From SCUB01 sp041918675 (GTDB taxonomy: Bacteria; Pseudomonadota; Alphaproteobacteria; Rhizobiales; Xanthobacteraceae), in contig JAYRVF010000005.1 of NCBI GenBank assembly GCA_041918675.1, forward strand, positions 124,001 to 188,000: a DNA stretch of 64,000 nucleotides, written 5' to 3'. Shown here piece after piece: positions 1 through 8,147 of this stretch. A program made the translations under genes and the position numbers. Position 1 is the first letter of the stretch. Every line of letters begins with the position of its first letter. Below the pieces are notes generated by a model. The model was not told the DNA's origin. It saw nothing but the letters and a program-made list of their open reading frames with translations, and did no database searches.

Positions 1-81
1 TTCGCCCGACCGCACACATGGGAAGCCTCGGTCGCGCAATTCGCCCGCAACCTCGCGAGCGTTCCGGCGATCGCGGCGTGA
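1..81 (+). CDS. C-terminal tail of a protein cut by the window edge
   Basis: The first frame stays open from base 1 to a TGA at 79-81 and encodes 26 residues ending SVPAIAA. The reading frame has the strong third-position G/C bias of the surrounding genes, and it ends 30 bp before the convergent cusA gene, which is a natural gene end. Too little is visible to assign a family; the Trp-Glu-Ala-Ser segment followed by an amphipathic helix is compatible with the end of many enzymes, including glycosyltransferases, but this is not a basis for a call. Confidence 0.5.
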   Translation, partial: FARPHTWEASVAQFARNLASVPAIAA

Positions 82-86
82 GACGA

Positions 87-105
87 GGGACCGCGCGCCG
101 GTCCC
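87..105. terminator. Hairpin between convergent genes
   Basis: GGGACCG at 87-93 pairs perfectly with CGGTCCC at 99-105 around a 5-nt loop. It lies in the 30-bp gap between the rightward partial gene and the leftward cusA gene, where a bidirectional terminator is expected. There is no T-run on either side, so it is a plausible but not classical intrinsic terminator. Confidence 0.4.
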
Positions 106-111
106 GCCGCC

Positions 112-3100
112 TCAGGACTTCGCCAGCCGCGCGCCCTTGACGACCGCGTAGATCGCCGGAATGACGAGCAGCGTCAGCACGGTCGAGGACACCATGCCGC
201 CGATCATCGGCACCGCGATGCGCTGCATCACTTCCGAGCCCGCGCCGTGGCTCCACAGGATCGGCAGCAGGCCGGCCATGATCGCCGTCACCGTCATCAT
301 CTTCGGCCGCACGCGCTCGACGGCGCCCTCCATGATCGCGCCATTGAGGTCGGCGCGGGTCGCCGCGCGGCCCTCCGCCGCCGCTTTGTCGCGGTATTCC
401 TTCCAGGCGTGATCGAGATAGATCAGCATCACGACGCCGGTTTCCGCCGCCACGCCCGCGAGCGCGATGAAGCCGACCGCCACCGCGACCGACAGATTGA
501 AGCCCTCCCACCACAGGAACCACAGCCCGCCGACCAGCGCGAAGGGAAGCGAGGCCATGACGATGAACGTCTCCGTCCAACGGCGGAAATTGAGGTAGAG
601 CAAGAGCAGGATCAGCGCCAGCGTCACCGGCACCACGACCGCGAGCCGCGCCTGGGCGCGCTCGTAATATTCGAACTGTCCGCTCCACAACGCGTAATAG
701 CCGGCCGGAAATTTCACCTTCTCGGCGACCGCGCGGCGCGCGTCGGCGACAAAGCCGCCGAGATCGCGTTCGCGCACGTCGATGAAGATGTAGGCGGCGA
801 GCTGCGCGTTCTCGGTGCGGATGCTCGCCGGCCCCTGCGTCAGGCGGATGGTGGCGACCTGCCCGAGCGGCACCGACGCGCCGTCGGCGAGCGGCACCAG
901 CACCTCGCGCGCGATCACCTGCGGATCGGCGCGCACGTCGCGCGGATAACGCAGACTGACGCCGTAGCGCTCGCGCCCCTCGACCGTGGTGGTGATGTTC
1001 TCGGCGCCGAGCGCCGAGGCGATGATGCGGTTGACGTCGTCGATCAAGAGGCCGTAGCGCGCCATCTGCCGCCGATCGGGCTCGATCTCCATGTAGTAGC
1101 CGCCCATGATGCGCTCGGCGAAGGCGCTCGCCGTGCCGGGCACGCCCTTCACCGCGACCTCGATCTCGCGCGCGAGCCCCTCGATCACCGAGAGGTCGCT
1201 CCCCATCACCTTGACGCCGACCGGCGTGCGGATGCCGGTCGCCAGCATGTCGATGCGCGCCTTGATCGGCATCGTCCAGGCGTTCGAGACGCCGGGAAAC
1301 TGCAGCGCCTTGTCCATCTCCTCGATCAGCTTCGCCGTCGTCATCCCCGGCCGCCATTGCGATTCCGGCTTCAGGTTGATGATGGTCTCGAACATTTCGG
1401 TCGGCGCCGGATCGGTCGCGGTCGCCGCGCGTCCCGCCTTGCCCCAGACCGAGGCGACCTCCGGGAACGACTTGATGATCTTGTTCTGCGTCTGCAACAG
1501 CTCGGACGCCTTGGTGATGGAAAGGCCGGGCAGCGTCGTCGGCATGTAGAACAGCGTGCCCTCGTTCAGCGTCGGCATGAATTCCGAGCCGATCTTGGCC
1601 GCCGGCCAGACCGTCGCGCCGAGCACGACCAGCGCGAGCGCGATCGTCAGCGTCTTGGCCTTGAGCACGCCGGCGATCAGCGGACGATACATCCAGATCA
1701 GCGCGCGGTTCACCGGATTGCGCGCCTCCGCGACGATCCGGCCCCTGACGAACACGATCATCAGCGCCGGCACCAGCGTCACGGACAACAACGCGGCCGC
1801 GGCCATGGCGAATGTCTTGGTGAAGGCGAGCGGCTTGAACAGGCGCCCTTCCTGCGCTTCCAGCGTGAAGATCGGCAGGAACGACACGGTGATGACGAGC
1901 AACGAGAAGAACAGCGCCGGCCCGACCTCGCTCGCCGCCTCGATCAGGATTTCGGCGCGGGGCTTGTCGGGCGGCGCCCGTTCGAGATGCTTGTGCGCGT
2001 TCTCGATCATCACGATCGCGGCGTCGACCATCGCGCCGATGGCGATGGCGATGCCGCCGAGACTCATGATGTTGGAGGAAAGGCCGAGCGCGTGCATGCA
2101 GATGTAGGCGATCAGCACGCCGAGCGGCAGCATCAGGATCGCCACCAGCGCGCTGCGCACGTGCAGCAGGAACACGACGCAGACCAGGGCGACGATGACG
2201 CTTTCCTCGATCAACGTCGACTTCAGCGTCTGAATCGCCCGCTCGATCAACTCGGAGCGGTCGTAGACCGGCACGATCTCGGTGCCCGACGGCAGGCCGC
2301 CGGCGATTTCGGCGAGCCGCGCCTTGACGTTTTCGATGACCGAAAGCGCGTTTTGGCCATAGCGCTGCACGGCGATGCCGGTGACCGCCTCGCCCTCGCC
2401 GTTGAGCTCGGCGACGCCGCGCCGCTCGTCGGGACCGAGCTCGACGCGCGCGACATCGCGCAGCAGCACCGGCGTGCCGCCGCTCGCCTTGAGCACGATC
2501 TGCTCGATGTCGGGGATGCCCTTGAGATAGCCGCGGCCGCGCACCATGAACTCGGCCTCGGCCAGTTCGACGACGCGCCCGCCGACGTCCATGTTCGACG
2601 CGCGGACAGCGGCGCGCACCGCGTCGAGCGACAGATCGAAAGCCTTCAGCCGCCGCGGGTCGACCACGATCGAATATTGCCGCACGAATCCGCCGACGCT
2701 GGCGACCTCGGCGACGCCCTCGGCCTTGGCGACGGCGAAGCGCAATTGCCAGTCCTGGGTGGTGCGCAGTTCGGCGAGCGTTCGTTGCGCGGCGGTGACG
2801 ACGTATTGATAGACCCAGCCGACGCCGGTCGCGTCGGGTCCAAGGGTCGGCGCCACGCCCGCCGGCAGCGTCCGCGTCGCCGCGGAGAGATATTCGAGCA
2901 CGCGCGAGCGCGCCCAATAGATGTCGGTGCCGTCGGCGAAGATCACGTAAACGAACGACGCTCCGAAAAAGGAGAAGCCGCGCACCACCTTGGCTTTCGG
3001 CACCGACAGCATCGCCGTCGACAACGGATAGGTGACCTGATCCTCGATCACCTGAGGCGCCTGGCCCGAATACTCCGTATAGATGATGACCTGCGTGTCG

Positions 3101-3228
3101 GAGAGATCGGGGATCGCATCGAGCGGCACGTTGCGGACGGCGTAGATGCCGGCGGCGCCCGCGAGAACCGCGCCGATCAGCACCAGCACGATGTTGCGCG
3201 CCGACCAGCGGATGAGGAAGTCGATCAT
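112..3228 (-). CDS. cusA: Heavy-metal efflux RND transporter, CusA/CzcA family (Cu(I)/Ag(I) type)
   Basis: This 1038-residue inner-membrane pump should use the proton gradient to expel monovalent metal through a CusCBA-type tripartite complex. The length is that of the HME-RND family. Visible signatures are the N-terminal membrane helix starting MIDFLIRWSARN, the conserved GAMVDAAIVMIENAH segment of TM4 with its acidic relay residue, RPGMTT and RIDMLATGIRTPVGVKV in the porter domain, and GSEVMQRIAVPMIGGM near the C-terminus. These match E. coli CusA rather than divalent-cation CzcA, including the YMPTTLPG segment that carries a copper-binding Met in CusA. The ATG overlaps the cusB stop by 4 nt, indicating translational coupling. 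No outer-membrane CusC-type channel is encoded next to it. Confidence 0.95.
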   Translation of the reverse strand: MIDFLIRWSARNIVLVLIGAVLAGAAGIYAVRNVPLDAIPDLSDTQVIIYTEYSGQAPQVIEDQVTYPLSTAMLSVPKAKVVRGFSFFGASFVYVIFADGTDIYWARSRVLEYLSAATRTLPAGVAPTLGPDATGVGWVYQYVVTAAQRTLAELRTTQDWQLRFAVAKAEGVAEVASVGGFVRQYSIVVDPRRLKAFDLSLDAVRAAVRASNMDVGGRVVELAEAEFMVRGRGYLKGIPDIEQIVLKASGGTPVLLRDVARVELGPDERRGVAELNGEGEAVTGIAVQRYGQNALSVIENVKARLAEIAGGLPSGTEIVPVYDRSELIERAIQTLKSTLIEESVIVALVCVVFLLHVRSALVAILMLPLGVLIAYICMHALGLSSNIMSLGGIAIAIGAMVDAAIVMIENAHKHLERAPPDKPRAEILIEAASEVGPALFFSLLVITVSFLPIFTLEAQEGRLFKPLAFTKTFAMAAAALLSVTLVPALMIVFVRGRIVAEARNPVNRALIWMYRPLIAGVLKAKTLTIALALVVLGATVWPAAKIGSEFMPTLNEGTLFYMPTTLPGLSITKASELLQTQNKIIKSFPEVASVWGKAGRAATATDPAPTEMFETIINLKPESQWRPGMTTAKLIEEMDKALQFPGVSNAWTMPIKARIDMLATGIRTPVGVKVMGSDLSVIEGLAREIEVAVKGVPGTASAFAERIMGGYYMEIEPDRRQMARYGLLIDDVNRIIASALGAENITTTVEGRERYGVSLRYPRDVRADPQVIAREVLVPLADGASVPLGQVATIRLTQGPASIRTENAQLAAYIFIDVRERDLGGFVADARRAVAEKVKFPAGYYALWSGQFEYYERAQARLAVVVPVTLALILLLLYLNFRRWTETFIVMASLPFALVGGLWFLWWEGFNLSVAVAVGFIALAGVAAETGVVMLIYLDHAWKEYRDKAAAEGRAATRADLNGAIMEGAVERVRPKMMTVTAIMAGLLPILWSHGAGSEVMQRIAVPMIGGMVSSTVLTLLVIPAIYAVVKGARLAKS

Positions 3229-4658
3229 TTGCCGTCACCCGCGTGCGAATGCCCGCCATGCCCGGTTTCGGCCGGCGCCGCCGCCGCGTCGGCGGTGAAC
3301 GCCTTGAGCGCCGCGCGGATGTTGCTTTCCGCGTCGATCAGGAAATTCGCCGCCACCACGACGGTCTCGCCCGCACTGATGCCTTCCTTGATCTCGATCA
3401 CGCCGTCGCCGCGAATGCCGAGCTTGACGTTGCGCGGCTCGAAGCGCCCCTCGCCGCGATCGACCAGCACCACCTGCCGGGCGCCGGTGTCGATCAGCGC
3501 CGAGGTCGACACCACGAGCCGCTCCGCGTCGCCGTCGGCGGCGAGAATTTCGACGTCGGCGAACATCTCGTGACGCAAGGCGTGATCGGCGTTGGCGACC
3601 TCGATGCGCACCTTCGCCGTGCGCGTGCGCGCGTCGAGCTCGTGCAGCACGAAGGTGACGCGGCCGGTGAACAGCCGGTCGGGGAAGGCGCGGAAGCCGA
3701 CATTGACGGCCGCCCCTTCCCGCACCAAGGCGACATCCTGCTCGGGCACGTCGGCGATGACCCAGATCGGATCCAGTCCGGCGATGCGAAACAGCGGCTC
3801 GCCGGCCTTGGCCATCTGCCCTTCGACGGCGTTCTTCTCCATGATGTAGCCGGACGCGGGCGACGGCCAGTCGAACGACAGCAGCGGGCTTGAACCCTGG
3901 CGAAGCTGGTCGATCACCGCCTCGGGCACGTCGAGATTTTTCAGCCGTTGAATCGCGGCCTGTTCGTCGCGCGAACCCCGGCCGCCGACCGTTGCGTTGG
4001 AACGATAATCGACCTGGGCGCTGACGACTTGCGGACTGTAGACGCGGAACAGAGGTTCGCCGGCCTTCACATGCCTGCCGGTCTCGTTGATGTAGAGCTT
4101 CTCGATGAAGCCGTCCGAGCGTAGCGACACCACGCGCTGCGACCGCTCGTCGGGCTTGGCGATGCCCGGCGCGCGGACGTGGCGCTCGATCCGCCGCATC
4201 GCGGCCTTCTCGGTGCGCACGCCGGAGCGCTGGACCCGGTCGAGCGAGATCGTGACGCTCGTGCCGGCCTCGTCCTCGCCCTCATAGACGGGGATGTAGT
4301 CCATGCCCATCCAGTCCTTCTTCGGCGCCGGCGAAGTGTCGGGCAGGCCCATCGGGTTGCGGTAATAGAGAAGCTTGCGGCTCTTGGCGCGCTCGGCCTT
4401 CTGCTTGGCGGCGGTGACTTCCTTGAAGTCCGCCTCCTGATCGTCAAACACAGGAACATAGTCGCGCCCGTCCGGAGTCTTCTTCGCCGTCGGCGAGAAG
4501 TCGGCCGCGTTGTCCGGGTGCCGCCAATACAGCACCTTGGGTTCGGCGCCCTGCTTATCGGCGGCGGCATCGGCGGCGGCCGCGTGCCCGGTCGGGGCAA
4601 GCGCGAGCGCGCCGGCGAGGATCAGCCAAGCAATCCACGCGCGTGCGTTAGTCTTCAT
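3225..4658 (-). CDS. cusB: RND efflux periplasmic adaptor, CusB family, with two heavy-metal-binding domains
   Basis: This 477-residue membrane-fusion protein should bridge CusA to an outer-membrane channel. It starts with a signal peptide (about residues 1-28, WIAWLILAGALALAPTG). Two copies of the short HMBD motif follow: one around YWRHPDNAADFSPTAKKT with downstream YVPVF, the other around LYYRNPMGLPDTSPAPKKD with downstream YIPVY. The barrel-sandwich/lipoyl and beta-barrel segments follow, for example GRHVKAGEPLFRVYSPQV and GRVTFVLHELDARTRTAKVR. The very C-terminus is His-rich (GHGGHSHAGDGK), a likely extra metal site. It ends in a 4-nt overlap with cusA and begins 4 nt after the FixH-like gene, so the three are one transcription unit. 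E. coli CusB lacks the doubled HMBD; this arrangement is common in environmental proteobacteria. Confidence 0.93.
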   Translation of the reverse strand: MKTNARAWIAWLILAGALALAPTGHAAAADAAADKQGAEPKVLYWRHPDNAADFSPTAKKTPDGRDYVPVFDDQEADFKEVTAAKQKAERAKSRKLLYYRNPMGLPDTSPAPKKDWMGMDYIPVYEGEDEAGTSVTISLDRVQRSGVRTEKAAMRRIERHVRAPGIAKPDERSQRVVSLRSDGFIEKLYINETGRHVKAGEPLFRVYSPQVVSAQVDYRSNATVGGRGSRDEQAAIQRLKNLDVPEAVIDQLRQGSSPLLSFDWPSPASGYIMEKNAVEGQMAKAGEPLFRIAGLDPIWVIADVPEQDVALVREGAAVNVGFRAFPDRLFTGRVTFVLHELDARTRTAKVRIEVANADHALRHEMFADVEILAADGDAERLVVSTSALIDTGARQVVLVDRGEGRFEPRNVKLGIRGDGVIEIKEGISAGETVVVAANFLIDAESNIRAALKAFTADAAAAPAETGHGGHSHAGDGK

Positions 4659-4662
4659 CGGC

Positions 4663-5061
4663 CTAATCCTTGGCCCTGAAGATCACGGTGCCCTGAATCG
4701 TCTCGTTCTCGCCCGGCACCTTGACCATGAGTTTGAGCGCCCATTTGCCCGCCATGCCGAAATCGGCCTTGAAGCGGAATTCGCCGGTCTCGGTCGGAGG
4801 CAGCGGCTCCACCGGCGCGGTGTGCTCGGCCATGTTTTCCGGCGACATGTCGAGGCGGCTGCGGAAGACGATCGCGCCGCCGACGGGCTTGCCGGTCGGC
4901 TTGTGCGTGAGCCGCACCTTGATCTCGGCGCCGGGCGCGTTCTTGACCTCCGCGGCGACGGGTTCGAATTGATAATCGGCGGGCGCGGCGAAGGCGGCGA
5001 AGCTCGCGCCGGCAAGAGCAAGACCGAGGACGGCGGTCGTGATGGAATTGGTCGGAGACAT
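4663..5061 (-). CDS. FixH/YtkA-like exported protein of the metal-efflux operon
   Basis: This 132-residue protein has an N-terminal signal peptide (ITTAVLGLALAGASFAAFA, cleavage near APADYQFEP). The mature part is a single beta-sandwich of the FixH/YtkA type: KVRLTHKPTGKPVGGAIV, then FKADFGMAGKWALKLMVKV and a final beta strand TIQGTVIFRAKD. The family is found beside copper transporters and cytochrome oxidase genes, and here it takes the place where a CusF-like chaperone gene would be expected. It has several Met residues (DMSPENMAEH) that could bind Cu(I), which is inference. It lies 4 nt upstream of cusB and 111 nt downstream of the His/Cys-rich gene on the same strand. Function is probably periplasmic metal handling. 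Confidence 0.8.
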   Translation of the reverse strand: MSPTNSITTAVLGLALAGASFAAFAAPADYQFEPVAAEVKNAPGAEIKVRLTHKPTGKPVGGAIVFRSRLDMSPENMAEHTAPVEPLPPTETGEFRFKADFGMAGKWALKLMVKVPGENETIQGTVIFRAKD

Positions 5062-5172
5062 GTCTGGATTCCCGTTTGGTTGATCGGCCGAGGCCCGCCC
5101 GCACAGCCAGCGGCGCGCAAGCGCGGCGCGACTACCATCGGGCGAGGTCGGTTCGAGTGCTTGAAGTTGGAA

Positions 5173-5688
5173 CTAGGCTCGCGGCGGCGGCGGCCGCGGC
5201 GGCGTCGACCAGGGTCGCAACGCCACGGCTCGTGCGGGTAATACCATTCCCACGCCGGCCGCGTAAGCCAGAGCGGCGCCATTGTCGCCAAGGCATCCCA
5301 TGTGGCAAGCCCCGACGCAGGCGCCGGAGCAATTGCAGTCCGAGCCGCAATTCAGGCATTGCCGACTTGGCGGATCGACGGCGGCCCCGGCCGCGAAAAA
5401 AGTGCCGCCGCCGGCCTTTGCGCCGTCCTGTTCGCCTGACTCGGCGGCGTGCGTCGCGACGCCAGAGTCACGCGCCGCGTGATCCGCCGACCCAGCATCC
5501 ATCCGCGCGTGATGCGCCGCCGGTGGCCGGGCATGATTCGCCTGGACCCCGTCGTGCTGCTGGACGTGCTGATGGGCATGCCGATGGCCGTCGTGCGAAT
5601 ACGCCCGCGCTCCGCTTCCCAAGGGAAGCAGGATGAGCGCGAACGCGGCAAGCAGGCATCCAAGGTGGCGGGTCAACCGGAACTCCAT
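5173..5688 (-). CDS. His- and Cys-rich exported protein, putative metal binder
   Basis: I take the start at the ATG ending at 5688 (171 residues) because it gives a clean signal peptide: MEFRLTRHL, then a hydrophobic core CLLAAFALILLPLG, with cleavage near GARA. The mature N-terminal half is His-rich (SHDGHRHAHQHVQQHDG, then HHARMDAGSADHAA). A tight Cys cluster follows at about residues 110-131 (CLNCGSDCNCSGACVGACHM plus GC), then a short hydrophobic stretch AALAYAAGVGMVLPA that may be a membrane segment, and a Pro-rich tail. I do not recognise a named family. The layout of a His-rich linker plus a Cys-rich knot in front of fixH-like, cusB and cusA genes on the same strand supports periplasmic binding or sensing of copper or silver. 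Confidence 0.7.
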   Translation of the reverse strand: MEFRLTRHLGCLLAAFALILLPLGSGARAYSHDGHRHAHQHVQQHDGVQANHARPPAAHHARMDAGSADHAARDSGVATHAAESGEQDGAKAGGGTFFAAGAAVDPPSRQCLNCGSDCNCSGACVGACHMGCLGDNGAALAYAAGVGMVLPARAVALRPWSTPPRPPPPRA

Positions 5689-5768
5689 GCACGGCGTCGT
5701 GCTTCTAGCGCCCCTGCCCCATGATTGGCAATTCCAGCGGCCGTCCCAAGCGGCGGCATCACGCCGAC

Positions 5769-5782
5769 TTGATCCGCGCCAA
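5769..5782. promoter_or_regulatory. Weak candidate FNR/FixK-type box
   Basis: The sequence TTGATCCGCGCCAA fits TTG-N8-CAA and matches the FNR/FixK consensus TTGAT-N4-ATCAA at 8 of 10 fixed positions. Oxygen control of the downstream phenylglyoxylate dehydrogenase genes would be sensible, but the site is about 500 bp from padE and one such match in 600 bp of GC-rich DNA may be chance. Confidence 0.25.
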
Positions 5783-5866
5783 TCCCCCGCCCCGCCCCAT
5801 GGACTGGCGACGGCCGGCTCCCCTTGCGGTCTCGAACGCTCTGTTAGGATTGGTGATTCCAAACGG

Positions 5867-5882
5867 GGCAAGGTGCCTTGCC
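5867..5882. promoter_or_regulatory. Perfect inverted repeat, candidate operator
   Basis: GGCAAGG at 5867-5873 is followed by TG and its exact complement CCTTGCC at 5876-5882. The 2-nt spacer is too short for a good RNA hairpin, so a dimeric repressor or activator site is the more likely reading. No regulator can be assigned from sequence. Confidence 0.3.
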
Positions 5883-6282
5883 TTCCGGCATGGCAAGCGC
5901 GCCGAAAGGCGCGGAAGCTAGCGGAGCAAGGAATCGGCGAGCCATGTCGCGGCGCGCGATTCGATGCGAATTGCTGTCTTGACGCGAAATGATTTGCCAC
6001 GTCAGACTTGCGCGAATTCGAGGTCAGGGAAGAAATTGCCCGGGACCGCGCGTGCCTCCCAGGCCATGCCGGTCCCAACCATAACGACAAAGGGGCAGCT
6101 CCATCACCAGAGTCATTCGGCGGATCGGCGCGGCGGCATTTTCCTTGGCGATGGTTACGGATGCCGCCGGCGCGTCCGCGCGACCACGACGATCGACATT
6201 CGACAATAGCCTTTAGCCTCGACCTCGAGCCTCGACGAACCAAACAACCCGCCAAGCGCCTGAAATCCAAGGAAGCGCCGCG

Positions 6283-6882
6283 ATGTTCCAAGTCCGAATT
6301 CATGGCCGTGGAGGCCAGGGCGTCGTCACCGGCGCGGAGATGCTGTCGATCTCCGCGTTTCTCGAAGGACGGCACGCGCAGGCCTTCCCGAGCTTCGGCT
6401 CCGAGCGCATGGGCGCGCCGGTCGTCGCCTTCTGCCGCATTTCGGAAAAGGAAATCCGTCTGCGCGAACCCATTCTCGAGCCCGACTGCCTGATCGTGCA
6501 GGATCCGACGCTGTTCAAGGTGATCGACGTCTTCGCCGGCCTCAAGCCGAACGGCTACCTTCTCGTCAACTCCAACAAGAGCTTCGCCGATCTCCACATC
6601 CAGGACATCGCCGACCGATTGCCGAAAGGCCACGCGGTGATTGTGCCGGCGACGGATCTCGCCCTGAAACACGTGCGCCGGCCGGTTCCGAATGCGGCGC
6701 TGCTCGGCGCCTTCGCCGCCCTGACCGAGCTCGTCCATCTCGACAGCGTCAAGGCGGCGATCGAGCAGGCGTTTCCGGGACGGATCGGCGAGGCCAACAT
6801 CGCCGCGGCGATGGACGCGTTCGAAATCGTCATGGCGCAGGAACGCGCCGCCGGCATCGCCGTGGGAGCCGCTCATGCTTAA
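6283..6882 (+). CDS. padE: 2-oxoacid:acceptor oxidoreductase gamma subunit, phenylglyoxylate dehydrogenase type
   Basis: This 199-residue subunit has the gamma-domain fold of pyruvate/2-ketoisovalerate oxidoreductases: it starts MFQVRIHGRGGQGVVTGAEM and continues with AFPSFGSERMGAPVVAFCRI and REPILEPDCLIVQDPTLF, all diagnostic. In the five-subunit phenylglyoxylate:NAD+ oxidoreductase of Azoarcus/Aromatoleum the gamma subunit has this size. An AAGGA Shine-Dalgarno sequence lies about 9 nt before the ATG. The stop overlaps the alpha gene by 8 nt. Substrate assignment rests on the nearby paaX and padBCD genes; by itself the protein could belong to a pyruvate or indolepyruvate enzyme. Confidence 0.85.
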   Translation: MFQVRIHGRGGQGVVTGAEMLSISAFLEGRHAQAFPSFGSERMGAPVVAFCRISEKEIRLREPILEPDCLIVQDPTLFKVIDVFAGLKPNGYLLVNSNKSFADLHIQDIADRLPKGHAVIVPATDLALKHVRRPVPNAALLGAFAALTELVHLDSVKAAIEQAFPGRIGEANIAAAMDAFEIVMAQERAAGIAVGAAHA

Positions 6883-8137
6883 GCAAATCGAAGGATCGCA
6901 CGCGATGGCCGAGGCCATCGCGCTGTGCCGTCCCGAGGTGATCTGCGCCTATCCGATCACGCCGCAGACGCACATCGTCGAGGGCCTCGGCGAATTGGTG
7001 AAGGAAGGCAAGCTCACCAATTGCGAATACATCAACGTCGAAAGCGAATTCGCCGCGCTGTCGGTCGCGATCGGCGCCTCGGCGGCCGGCGCGCGCGCCT
7101 ATACCGCGACCGCCTCGCAGGGTCTCCTGTACATGGCCGAGGCAGTCTACAACGCTTCCGGCCTCGGGCTGCCGATCGTCATGACGCTCGGCAACCGCGC
7201 CATCGGCGCGCCGATCAACATCTGGAACGACCATTCCGACGCCATGTCGATGCGCGACGCCGGCTGGCTGCAGCTCTTCGCCGAGACCAACCAGGAGGCG
7301 GTCGACCTCCACATCCAGGCGTTCAAGCTCGGCGAAGAGCTTTCGATGCCGGTGATGGTCTGCGTCGACGGATTCATCCTCACCCACGCGATGGAGCGCA
7401 TCGACATTCCCGACCAGGAAACGGTCGACGGCTTCCTGCCGCCCTACGACCCGATGCAGGTGCTCGATCCGCGCGACCCGGTGTCGATCGGCGCCATGGT
7501 GGGGCCCGACGCGTTCACCGAGGTGCGCTTCCTGTCGCATTATCGCCAGACGCAAGCGCTGCGCCTGATCCCGGAAATCGCCGACGAGTTCAAGCTGACC
7601 TTCGGCCGCAATTCCGGCGGGCTGCTGCGCGCCTATCGCGCCGAGGACGCCGAGACGATCGTCGTGGCGATGGGATCGATCTGCGGCACGATCAAGGACA
7701 CGATCGACGAGATGCGCGAGGAAGGAATTCGCATCGGCCTCGTCACGCTGGTCTCGTTCCGCCCCTTCCCGATCGACATGCTGCGCAAGGCGCTCACCGG
7801 CGCCAAGGACGTCGTGGTGATCGAAAAGAGCATCGCCGTCGGCATGGGCGGCCAGCTCGCCAACAATGTCGACGTGGCGCTGCGCAACCTGCCGCACGGC
7901 CCGCGCCTGCATTCGGCGGTCGCCGGCCTGGGCGGCCGTCCGATCACCCGGCCGTCGCTGCATCGCCTGTTCCGCCAGGCCGTGGCCGAGCCGTGGGAGG
8001 GCACGCATTTCCTCGATCTCAACGAGCGCGTCGTCGGTCGCGAGATCCATCGGTCGCGCAAGAGCCGCCGTTCCGGCCCGACCGCGGAAAACATCCTGCG
8101 GCAGCTGGCGGCCGCCGGCCGCGCCAACGTCAAGTGA
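6875..8137 (+). CDS. padG: 2-oxoacid:acceptor oxidoreductase alpha subunit, phenylglyoxylate dehydrogenase type
   Basis: This 420-residue alpha subunit carries the pyrimidine-binding region of the TPP site (MAEAIALCRPEVICAYPITP, then INVESEFAALSVAIGASAAG and ATASQGLLYMAEAVY) and the C-terminal transketolase-C-like domain II (VVAMGSICGTIKDTIDEM, LVSFRPFPIDMLRKAL). In the family it forms the active site together with the beta subunit. The proposed reaction is phenylglyoxylate + CoA + NAD+ giving benzoyl-CoA + CO2 + NADH. The length fits the alpha subunit of the Azoarcus enzyme. It overlaps padE by 8 nt and precedes the beta gene by 10 nt. The C-terminus is Arg-rich (HRSRKSRRSG), a small lineage feature. 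Confidence 0.88.
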   Translation: MLKQIEGSHAMAEAIALCRPEVICAYPITPQTHIVEGLGELVKEGKLTNCEYINVESEFAALSVAIGASAAGARAYTATASQGLLYMAEAVYNASGLGLPIVMTLGNRAIGAPINIWNDHSDAMSMRDAGWLQLFAETNQEAVDLHIQAFKLGEELSMPVMVCVDGFILTHAMERIDIPDQETVDGFLPPYDPMQVLDPRDPVSIGAMVGPDAFTEVRFLSHYRQTQALRLIPEIADEFKLTFGRNSGGLLRAYRAEDAETIVVAMGSICGTIKDTIDEMREEGIRIGLVTLVSFRPFPIDMLRKALTGAKDVVVIEKSIAVGMGGQLANNVDVALRNLPHGPRLHSAVAGLGGRPITRPSLHRLFRQAVAEPWEGTHFLDLNERVVGREIHRSRKSRRSGPTAENILRQLAAAGRANVK

Positions 8138-8147
8138 GGACCACGCC

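Larger units (their letters stand above)
5689..6282. other. Intergenic region with divergent promoters of the cus-type and pad operons
   Basis: There is no convincing gene in these 594 bp; the open frames on both strands lack family features and a start signal. The region must hold the promoter of the leftward metal operon and that of the rightward 2-oxoacid oxidoreductase operon. Two sites stand out and are listed separately (5769-5782 and 5867-5882). A TTGACG hexamer at about 5979-5984 could be a -35 element, but no matching -10 is obvious. Confidence 0.5.

Noticed and set aside
247..3573. Very long open frame (over 1100 codons) on the + strand opposite cusA and cusB
   Set aside because: It is the mirror of GC3-biased genes on the other strand: composition is His/Arg/Asp-rich with no domain, and cusA/cusB are unmistakable.
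5689..6918. N-terminal extension of the His/Cys-rich gene to 581 residues
   Set aside because: The upstream part is antisense to padE and the intergenic region; the signal peptide begins at the ATG ending at 5688.
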